From: Russula earlei
Lineage: Eukaryota; Basidiomycota; Agaricomycetes; Russulales; Russulaceae
Length of the DNA stretch: 64,000 bases
NCBI GenBank assembly: GCA_025769875.1
Contig: JAGFNK010000212.1
Span: 1 to 64,000, forward strand
Direction: 5' to 3'
The position numbers and the translations under genes are program-made. Positions 22,283-31,682 of this stretch are shown here, one piece after another. Below the pieces are notes generated by a model that did no database searches, was not told where the DNA came from, and saw only the letters and a program-made list of their open reading frames with translations. Numbering within the stretch: position 1 is the first letter of the stretch; every line of letters begins with the position of its first letter.

Positions 22283-23218
22283 ATGCAGCGACCAACGCAC
22301 AACCGGTTGCACGTTCGTGATGCGCGCGATGCGCATACCGTTTTTGAGGCCGTACGGCAAGGCCTGCTTCGTCCTGTTACACGTCGCCTCAATGAAGTCG
22401 AGAGGTCGATGTACATCACCTCAGGAGCCATTTTCGTCTGGGAAGAGAGCGACGATGACCTGGGGTTGAAAAGATGGACGGATGGACGCGTCTGGAGTCA
22501 ATCTCGAATGCGCGAAGTTCGTCAGATTACTTGACCATTCTCGGTGGCGCTGAACAGTTACTAGCCGTATCTCTTCTATGACGAGAGATTACCATCAGAT
22601 GAGGCACGTGGAAACGACCACCAGTCTCGGTTAGTCCTCACTTTATTGGTCAATACCATCTGCAATCTTACCATGCGCAGGTCGTCAGGAAATTTTCGAT
22701 TCGTTGACGGCATCGCGAGGAGTGGGCCCATCTCACCAGCCCTTTCACATTACGATAGGAGCGAGCACCACCCAATGGGCCTCGTCAAACAAGCGTACTC
22801 CGCTTGGGTTCTCGACAATCCGGAGGCAAGGCCCCGAAAATGGCATCTGACCGCGTACTTCACGTACGTGGATCTACACCAAATCCCAACGGTGGACCAA
22901 GATCCGGTCCTCCGTGGAGTAGCAGTGCCTGTTGGGGTATACCGGAGTGGGAAGGCAAGGTCAAGAAACTCAGACGCAGGGTTGGGGGCATCACCGCCTT
23001 CATCGCCTCCGCCTTACACCCGCGGTCAGGCAGGCCCTGGCGTTCCAAGCCAAGCCTCCGCTTCAAACACCGCGGATTCTTCGACGGCGTTGCCCCCATT
23101 ACAGATGGCAGTGACACCGCAGCCTTTTGATCCGCGTATGCCAAGAAGGGGGAACGACTCTAGACATGCGGAGGATCAACGCATTATTCAGATGTTGAAT
23201 TCGCGCCACGTTATGTAG
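22283..23218 (+). CDS. Gti1/Pac2 family (WOPR-domain) transcription regulator
   Basis: Three exons (22283-22516, 22565-22629, 22681-23218) join in frame to 278 residues. The N-terminal WOPR box A is unmistakable: TRRLNEVERSMYITSGAIFV followed by WEESDDDLGLKRWTDGRVWS. Box B follows after a short spacer: MGLVKQAYSAWVL, RKWHLTAYFTYVDLHQIPTV, then GVYRSGKARSRNS. The C-terminus is Ser/Pro/Ala-rich. WOPR proteins (Wor1, Ryp1, Mit1, Pac2, Gti1) bind DNA and act as master regulators of morphology, gluconate uptake or sexual development in fungi. The specific target set here is unknown. Introns are 48 and 51 nt. Confidence 0.93.
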
Positions 23219-23386
23219 GCCAGAGTTGAGAATGGACGATGGGGGTGAGTAGCACGGGAGATGAACGAAAATTCTTGAGGCGAACAACGTAAAATGATAC
23301 AGTGTAACCTTATAACCTACATGACACCTTTGATCAGTACAGTGTTTGAAAGTAAGCGCAGGGAATAAGAGACAATATCACAGCGA

Positions 23387-24016
23387 TCAATCATCATCGG
23401 AAGGCGGATCTTCGTCAACATTTTCTGCAGCCTGCATGGCGCCTACAAGATCATCTGACTGTCCCTTTTGTGCCGCAAGCCGTTGCCCTGACGCAAGGCA
23501 CGTCAGCACGCACGAGACGTAGCAGACCGACGCCACACGTACGAATCAGTGTATGAATCGCCTGCTGAGTCTGCCTTTCTAACTTCGCCACCTTCTTCTC
23601 CATTTCTCTTTTGAGATCCCAATTTGGCCGTTTTGGTGCAATGTTGAGGAGATCCTGCACGTGTAAGTTGAGTGGGGTAGAAATTTCAATGGAAAACGAC
23701 CGTGACCAAATCCTGGGCCCTTTTTGCCTCATCTTCGGTCATAATCTGCTCCGCCAACCCCTTGACGTTGTGTTCGAGGGTATCCTGCATCTCCACGTTG
23801 GGTTGGTGCTTGCGCAACGTGCGTGTTTCGGGATCGAAATTCCGATTGGTCAGGACGGATTCTTTGACACCCCCGCTTGAGGCACGACATCAAACCTGAG
23901 TTTCGGCGCATGTTGGAGGTAACATACCTGGTGTCTTCGACATCCTCGCCAGCTCTTTTTTTTCGTAAGGCGAGCAGGCGTGCCTTTCGTGCCTCGGAGG
24001 CTGCGGCAAGAGACAT
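23387..24016 (-). CDS. cwf18: Cwf18/CCDC12-type pre-mRNA splicing factor
   Basis: Starts MSLAAASEARKARLLALRKK, the usual N-terminus of the CCDC12/Cwf18 family. It continues FRNFDPETRTL-like sequence (RNFDPETRTLRKHQPNVEMQ), GLAEQIMTEDEAKRAQDL, and the hallmark DLLNIAPKRPNWDLKREMEK with a coiled coil (KVAKLERQTQQAIHTLIRQR). It ends in an acidic tail (DEDPPSDDD). Several short introns are present; one lies in the middle of the Arg-Gln segment. The family is a component of the Prp19-associated activated spliceosome. The start codon is only 114 bp from that of GUF1 on the other strand, so the promoters must overlap. Confidence 0.9.
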
Positions 24017-24130
24017 TGGGAAATCTGAGCGAAGAGCCGCGTCGACGGGTGTGCGATTTGTCAGACGCCAATTGACCAGCGTCTCGGACGCATAACAGGA
24101 TTAATTGAACGCTAACACCCAGCAGCAGGA
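24017..24130. promoter_or_regulatory. Very short shared divergent promoter (Cwf18 / GUF1)
   Basis: 114 bp separate the two ATG codons. The region is mixed in composition, with no clear TATA box. The two transcripts' 5' UTRs must overlap or be very short. Confidence 0.6.
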
Positions 24131-27068
24131 ATGTGTCCGAGATGGCAGGCGACATCTCGTAGAGAAATCTCGAAGTGGATATGGCCCTTACCTCGAAGGC
24201 CAGCACACCATCCATTCTGCACCTCCGCTGTCCTTCGTTCGGCAGGCACGCTATCGACGTCCGTGAACTTAGAAGACTTTCCCTGTCATAAAATTCGGTA
24301 TAATCGCTTCTACAAGGGGTTACATTGGTTGACAATGTTGCGTTTCTAGTAACTTCTCCATCATCGCACATATAGGTGCATATCTCCATAATCGAGTCTA
24401 GCCATACATAACCTGACTGAGTGAGGTGACCTCTGTAGACCACGGAAAATCTACTCTCGCAGATCGGCTTCTAGAGGTATGTCTGTTACGCGGTTCCCAA
24501 TTCTCTATCTAACGGCGAAGGAAGATGACTGGCACGATCAAGACGGACTCGAGAAGTGTAAATCAGCAGGTTTTGGACAAGTTGAAGGTAGAACGAGAGA
24601 GGGGCATCACCGGTAAGTTATGGCAGATTGCACAAAAATTGCCTTGACTGATTATGTATCAAGTCAAGGCGCAAACTGCGAGGTTGGACATAATAACGAA
24701 TATGTTGGCATGAGCTGACGCCTCCCAGCATGTTCTACCAACAGAACGAGCTGCGTTTTCTCTTGAACCTCATTGACACCCCTGTAGGCGTCACTTTTCT
24801 CCGCCCTTGGGACATCCCGTTTGACTTGTCTACAAAGGGTCATGTTGATTTCTCCTGGGAAGTCTCTCGTTCACTGGCTGCCTGCCAAGGCGCCCTTCTC
24901 CTCGTTGATGCAAGTCGAGGTGTTCAAGCGCAGTCCTTGTCGGTATTTCACGCTGCACGGGAAAGAGGTCTCACAATAATACCAATTCTGAACAAGGTTA
25001 TATTCTCTCGCGAGGTTTCGAACCAGTCTCAACGTAGGACCCACAGGTAGACCTATCCACAGCTCAGCCTGACAGAGTCAAAGCGCAAATGCATTCAATA
25101 TTTGGAATCGATCCCACGGACGTCCTGCATATATCAGCAAAAACGGGGGAAGGCATTAGTGGCGTTTTACGTGCCATCGTAGAGCGCATCCCTCCACCGT
25201 CTGGAGAAATAACAGGGAGGCTCAAGGCGTTTCTTTTCGACTCTTCGTTAGTGCCCTTTTTCTGTGTCGGTGTTTGTAGATGTTCTTCCCCCTTTTTACA
25301 AAGATACGACCGGTACCGAGGGGTGATCTCCCTTGTCAGCATCCAGGATGGGGTGTTGCGTAAAGGTGCGGTTTTTTTTCTCCGACCATTCATCAGGCTT
25401 CAAATCACATCCTTTGAAGGTGACAAAATAGCGTCTTGTCATACTCGAAAAAAGTATGAAATCACTGAACTTGGTATCATGCATCCCGAGGAAGTCCCCA
25501 CTGCTCAACTACTCCCAGGGCAGGTCGGCTACATTGCCTGCAACATGAGGCAATCATCCGAAGGTAAGATTCTCAGCCGTGCACGTAAAATTAGCTTCAC
25601 GTGGGGGTGCAGCCCATATTGGTGACACATTGCATCGTGTCGGGGATGCCGTCGAACCCATGCCTGGCTTTCAACCCGCCAAGGCAATGGTATGTTTTGT
25701 CCTTTCATAGAACAAGAGTGCTCCCACGACCTCTAAGCCGACAGGTCTTTGCCGGCATATATCCCCTGGAGTCGAGTGACTTCCCAAACCTGGAAGAATC
25801 CATAAAGAGGGTATAGTGTTTCGTCAAACTGAACTGAACCCGACTGCATATGATTTTCATAACAGCTTACACTGACGGACCGCAGTGTCGCCGTTCAGCG
25901 GGAATCATCAGTCGCCCTGGGACAGGGTTATCGACTTGGCTTCCTTGGATCTTTACACATGGACGTCTTCCGACAACGCCTCGAGGATGAGTATGATGCA
26001 AACATCGTCGTCACAGCGCCAACTGTACCCTACAAAGGTTTGTTCTCGGATGACGGCACGGACGTGGGAGCTAACATATTTGTAGTGGTGTACAAGGACC
26101 GTACCGTCATGGTTAGTAATCCGACGGACTTCCCGGACGTCGTGGATACGTCTGCGCATGTCTGCGAAGTTCAAGAACCGATTGTGAAAGCTAGCATCAT
26201 CGTTCCAGAAGGTTTGTTCACCCTCCTCGAGACTAACCCCGCGAATTGAACGATCCACAGAATATCTCGGCGAGATGATGGTCCTCTGTTTTGAGCATAG
26301 AGCAGAGGATGTTGATCATCAATACCTTGAAACTTCTGGGGAGGGTTCAAACCGTGCGATGTTGACATGCACCCTACCTCTAAGCGAAATAGTAGCGCAC
26401 TTTTTTGACAAGCTCAAGAGCCGTAGTTCGGGTTTTGCCAGCTTCGAGTACGTGAATGACCACCTCGTGGCCGTCGACCTATAGCTAATCTGACACGGCG
26501 GAAAGCTACGATGACGCCGGTTACAAACAGAGTAGTCTCGTGAAGGTACCATCACTGTTTCACAGAAGTTGCCATATCTCATGGGTCCTGATCAGATGAT
26601 GTTTTTGCTCAACAACAAGCCGGTAGATGCCCTGGCATTGATTGTGCATCGGAGTGCTGAACAGAGGACAGGGAGAGTGTGGGTGAAGAAGCTGCGTGAG
26701 TAGTCCTGCTGTTGATCGTTGCGTACATTTAAATGTTCGGTGTGACCGCTATGCAGACAAAGTTATCCCCCGGCAACTGTTCGAGGTTCCCATTCAGGCT
26801 GTAGTTGGGAAGCGGGTCATTGCGCGTGAGACCTTATCGGCACTGCGGGCAGATGTTACCGCTGGGCTGTATGGAGGTGCGTCGTTTCCACGATCCATGG
26901 ACGTGTTGCCTACTAAGGGTTGATGGATGCGGTTGGTCAGGACATTATGAGCGGAAGATGAAACACCTGGAAAACCAAAAAGAAGCGAAACGTAAATTGA
27001 AGAGGATCGGCCGCGTGGACCTTCCCCAAGAGGCTTTCTTCGACATCCTGAGTACGAGACGTTCCTGA
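24131..27068 (+). CDS. GUF1: GUF1: mitochondrial translation GTPase (EF4/LepA)
   Basis: Exon 1 (24131-24297) encodes an Arg-rich presequence suited to mitochondrial import. Exon 2 (24350-24375) and exon 3 rebuild [20 protein letters not shown], the G1 box. G3 (DTPGHVDF) is itself split by an intron, and NKVDLS is G4. The LepA-specific parts follow: [68 protein letters not shown], and the C-terminal LepA domain [20 protein letters not shown] ending SLxAL..D..... Lys-rich tail. GUF1 back-translocates or stabilises mitochondrial ribosomes under stress. About 15 exons. The presequence start is the most uncertain part. Confidence 0.92.
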
Positions 27069-27222
27069 TGTGTATTTTCCACAAAGAGCGCCGACGTCTA
27101 GACTCGTTCATGTGATATGCTCTGATCCATTGGTGTGTACAGTAACATACACACGTTACCCTCTCGAGCATACATCATATCACCGATAAGCCGTCAGTAC
27201 ATGTGCGATAAGACTGGCACGT

Positions 27223-28703
27223 TCATAACTCATTATCTTCGTCATCGTAAGATTCCTTAATGAGGCTGTAATGATTGAGTTTTCAGGAACCCCGCGATGT
27301 TAATGCGCTCTTACCGATACATCGACGGCGGCGGGATGATCCCCGCTGGAGGGGATGTCGGTCAAGACGTGGAGGTGACAGAGGGAAACATGCGTACTCG
27401 TTTGTAACGTATACATCGACTAGGTCGGGACGCACAAAGTCGTAATATGGGTTTACAACGTCCACCTTATCAACAAGGTCGCCTTCCTCAAACCCAAGGA
27501 CGCCGCTTGGATCGGCGAAGTCCAAAGCACCATACTCATGGTAGAGATTCCACAGCGGCGTTAACTTGAACTGCCCAGCGCACACCATTATCGGTGTGCT
27601 GTGCGCCCGGGCTGCGGTCGCTGCGAGAAGAGTGCCGGTGATGGCGAACATGCCACCGTTGGTAAGGATCGCGTGGGCCCCGAGAATGACTTTGCTGACG
27701 CGAGACATGAGAGCGTAGATCGACGAGTCGGGCACGAGAAACGTAGAGATGCCCGCAGACGACAGTGAACGCGCCATGTCATGTCCCCCGTAGCTTAGAA
27801 TAGGAGGAGGGGCGTTGTGAGCGTGTGGGGATCGAAGTGGGCAGTCAGACTCACGAAGGACCGCTTTCCGCAACGATAATCGTGAATTTATGATAATGCG
27901 CCGCAGACTTGAGATACGTCTCCACCGTCTTTGATCTACCGACCGTCAAGATAATTTCGCTGAAAGACGTACAATCAGCATTGACGCATAGGTCTGCTTG
28001 AAAAGAAGGGGGGGGGGGGGGGGGGGAACGCACTCTGAGTGTATGTGGTCCCTGGCGCTCTTTGCGATGTTATCGTAGACCGTCTCGAGATCGTCGAGGA
28101 TATCTTGTATCGCCTCCATTACGACGGGCTTTAGAGTACGCGAGAAGGAGTCAGGGTCGTCCGAATCGTCCTCCTTCAGCACGAGCGTCGATTCCGCCTC
28201 CTTCTCCGCGACCTGTCGGCGCGGCTGGCCCTGCAGGACAAAGTTCGCGATCGAGAACTCGTTCGCGGACGTCGTGGCTTCGCCCTTGGACGCGTTGTCG
28301 TATTCCTCCCGGACGTGATGGAGCAGTCTGCGGACGGTGTTCCCGACGGTATGTTCTGTGGGGCATTCGCGCGTCGTTCGTACGCCCGTCGGTCAATGTG
28401 CACAGGGTAGGAAAGGGTGAGGCACCTTTAGGCTGAGCCTCTATTAGCTTTCGGCCGACGCTTCGGATGATCTCCACCAGCTGGTTAATGTTCTGAAATC
28501 GCGCTTTCGATACGACCTGGCGCAGCACAAGGGCGGTCTCCAGTGCGCTCTCGCGAGACCCGACTACCTGCCTAGTGATCTCTTATCTTGGTCACTGTAC
28601 TTAGCTTGCAAGCTGCTGGGCGCAGGGCGTACCGTCTCCTGAGTTTCGCTGCAAGGGCTTCTACAGTGCGTTGCCCCGCCGCAGCTTGAGGGTCTGTAGC
28701 CAT
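27223..28703 (-). CDS. GCD7: Translation initiation factor eIF2B subunit beta (GCD7)
   Basis: Starts [20 protein letters not shown] and continues with the helical N-terminal domain ([20 protein letters not shown]). An acidic insert near [17 protein letters not shown] precedes the Rossmann-like eIF2B alpha/beta/delta core: [98 protein letters not shown] and [11 protein letters not shown]. It is part of the guanine nucleotide exchange factor for eIF2. The C-terminal end (YDDEDNEL then TGA at 27223-27225) is conserved, but the exon before it carries an apparent one-base shift (see findings). An intron near 28010 contains 19 consecutive C on the coding strand. Confidence 0.92.
28008..28026. repeat. 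19-nt G homopolymer (C tract in an intron of the eIF2B-beta gene)
   Basis: Nineteen G on the plus strand. On the coding strand this is a C tract starting a few bases inside the intron after GTGCGTT. It is probably length-variable. Confidence 0.9.
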
Positions 28704-28734
28704 TCTATCTGGCTTATAATGCCACGTTTAATAC

Positions 28735-28830
28735 ACCAAAATATCGGTCAGGGTGAAGGAAGAATGATGGAAGCACGTGACAGTACTACTGTCACGTGCT
28801 TCCATCCTTCGCCCTCACCGATATTTTGGT
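28735..28830. repeat. Long near-perfect inverted repeat with a CACGTG core
   Basis: The left arm 28735-28785 and right arm 28787-28830 are reverse complements except for two substitutions and a 7-nt insertion (agaatga) in the left arm; one base separates them. The inner ends read aagcacgtgacagta / tactgtcacgtgctt. The structure sits just upstream of the eIF2B-beta start (28703) and 48 bp from the tryptophan synthase stop (28878). Confidence 0.85.
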
Positions 28831-28877
28831 ACAAGATGATATCTCGAGGTTACAACAGATAAAGTGTACATTCGATG

Positions 28878-31525
28878 CTATTTTGATGAGACATGCCAAT
28901 CTAGAATGTCTGCCCATTTTCCAGGGAGAAGCTGCGATATTTGCTCCACATCCTTGTCTCCGCGTCCGGATAGACACTGCAAATGATCACGAGTGAAACT
29001 CCGATGCATGCAGGAGCAGCAATGCAAGCTTACTATAACGATGTCTTGGTCCTGGGGTAAAATCTTGGCTAGGCGAACCGCTTCCCAGACCGCGTGTGCA
29101 GATTCGAGGGCTATTATGCCGACATTATGAAACGTGTACATAACGACTGCGAAGGAATGACGTACCAGGGATAATACCCTCTAGTTGTGTGCATAGACGG
29201 AATCCCCTCAATGCCTCCTCGTCAGTTGCGACCACGTACTCTGCACGTCCTGAGTCTTTGAGCCAGGCATGTTCGGGACCAACACCGGGATAGTCGAGCC
29301 CAGCGCTGATAGAGTGAGTCTCGATAATTTGTCCCGCGGGCGACTGTAAGATATATGTTCGCACTCCGTGAAGAACCCCCGGTTGCCCCTTTGACAGAGT
29401 TGCACTATGCCGATCGCCATCGATGCCTGCAACAAAGACTGTGGGCTGACACGCTACGAGACAAAGTGAAAACTGACCTTCGCCACCAGCCTCGACACCG
29501 ACCAGTCGAACCTGCTTATCGGGTATGAAGTCGTAGAACGTTCCAATGGCGTTGCTGCCACCGCCTACACAGGCCACAACAACGTCAGGTAGTTTTCCTC
29601 TCACTTCTAACATCTGTTGCTTAATCTCTTTGCCGATGACACGTTGGAAGTCTCGGACGATAGTGGGGAACGGGTGTGGCCCGATAGCTGAGCCAACTAG
29701 GTAGTGCGTAGTCGAAAGGTTTGTGACCCAATCGCGCATGGCTTCATTGACTGCATCCTTCAAAGTCCGCGAGCCTGAGTGGACTGGAATGACCTCCATC
29801 AACATGTTAGAGTAATATAAAACAAACACATCGAAGAAGGCTCACTTTGGCGCCAAGCATTTCGATTCGAAAGACGTTCAAGGCCTGACGGCGTACGTCC
29901 TCCGCACCCATGTAGATGACGCATTCCAAGCCAAACCGCGCACAGACGGTGGCCGTAGCAACGCCATGTTGACCGGCGCCTGTTTCAGCGATGATGCGCG
30001 TTTTTCCGATCCTGCGGGCGAGTAGAATCTGTCCTATTGCATTATTAATCTTATGTGAGCCTGTGTGATTGCTGAAGTAGCACGTAAGCCATATAAGTGA
30101 TCAAGAGTTTAAATGATGGACGAACAGGTCTTCTCGCTTCATCCAGATCTTCGCACCGCCAGCATGTTCCGTAAGTTTTTCGGCGAGATAGAGATTTGAC
30201 GGCCTGTTCATATATTTGAATAAACCTTCCCACTCTTTCCAAAACTCCGGGTCCGCCATGGCAGATTTGTGAGCTTGCTCGAGTTCGACGAGACAATCAA
30301 ACAAAGCCTCGGGAACGTACTGTCCGCCAAATTGACCAAAGCGCGCAGGAAGGTCCGCTGTCTCGGAAGCAGAACTAGGAGCGATTGGGTCGGTGTGATT
30401 ACCATTTTGAGGGGGCTTTGTGACCTGACCTGCACCTCTCGGTGGAGAAGGTCGCTGTGGCAACGCTCCTTTCAAACTAATTGAACGACAATACTCCTCC
30501 ACATTTGCAGCGACCTGAGCAGGGGGCGCTTGTTTAATGACGGAAACTAGCCTGCTACCGATGACAACGCCCTCTGCGCCGGCATCAGCAACCACATTGA
30601 AGTGTTCGCGTGTTGAGACGCCAAAACCAACCGCCAGTGGGACAGTGGCGTACTGCTTTATACGGGAGACGATACCTGGGAGTGCGGAATTCAAAGCTAT
30701 CTTGTCTGAGGATCCTGTCGTGCCCATCTGTCTCGCGTTACAAATGGCACCCACCCCCGTTCTGAGTTACGTTACCTTGGATACAACATAGATGAAAGTG
30801 TCCGCGATTGATGCAAGGAAGCGAATGCGGTGGATCGTTGTAGAGGGCGCGATGAGAGGTATATAGGCCATACTGGATAGTAAAGGTCATGAAGGTATCT
30901 CAGTTAGGCTGCAGATGTAGAGTCACCTTGCCATTGAACACTTCCCACGAAAAGATACAGCCTCCTCCGGAGGCAAGTCGACAACAATGAAGCCGTTGGC
31001 ACCTGCTTCAAATGCATCCTGAATTGCGTTTTGTTCCCCATACGCGAGCAAAGGGTTATAGTACCCTATATGTTTTGGTAAAGTACATGTTTGTGACGAT
31101 GCAATGAGCGACATCTTACCCATAAGAATGATCGGAGCCGTTAAGCCTCTATTCCTTGCCTCTCTAACCATTCCCTAGGCATGTTGGATAGTCTACATTA
31201 AATTGCAAAGCGACCTTTGCAGCATGGTGAAGACTTTATAACAGGGACGATTCGGGACGAACACACGTTATTTGTCTCTTGGATAGCTGGGCCGTCAGCC
31301 ATAGGATCTGAAAATGGTACCCCGAGTTCGATTATATCTGCGCCTCCTTCCTGCATAGCCAGCAGAACTGGGACAGTGTCTTGGGGTGTCGGATACCCCG
31401 CAGTCACGAAAGTGACCAGCGCAGGACTGCCCTGTTTGCTCACTAAGGGATGCAATATTATAAGATTCTGAGCTAACCTCACCTCTGCCAACTTCTTGGC
31501 TGAAAATGTTCTTGATGTGGTCCAT
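28878..31525 (-). CDS. TRP5: Tryptophan synthase (fused alpha-beta)
   Basis: Catalyses the last two steps of tryptophan synthesis: indole-3-glycerol phosphate to indole, then indole plus serine to tryptophan. The alpha part starts MDHIKNIF and shows [40 protein letters not shown] (catalytic Glu), [25 protein letters not shown] (catalytic Asp) and [16 protein letters not shown] linker rich in Pro/Asn joins the beta part: [34 protein letters not shown] with the PLP lysine, [35 protein letters not shown] and the C-terminal [10 protein letters not shown]. An upstream in-frame ATG at 31546 is possible. One conserved alpha segment near 31175 appears shifted by one base (see findings). Divergent from the asparaginase gene. 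Confidence 0.95.
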
Positions 31526-31682
31526 CAAAGAAGAAGTAAGGGTCATAAGCGAATCGGACAAATTTTAATCTTATCGTCAATCGTCACCGCAACACTCAAC
31601 TGGGTTAGCCGATGCCGCCAGCTCATACTCGTCTCTTCATCTTGGACAACCAATCCAAAAGTAGGCGACTCGCAAAAACCGA
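31526..31682. promoter_or_regulatory. Short divergent promoter, tryptophan synthase / asparaginase
   Basis: 157 bp between start codons. It contains CCAAT at about 31651 on the plus strand and a GCGACTC motif close to the asparaginase start that resembles half of a general amino-acid-control (Gcn4-type) site. No function is proven. Confidence 0.45.
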
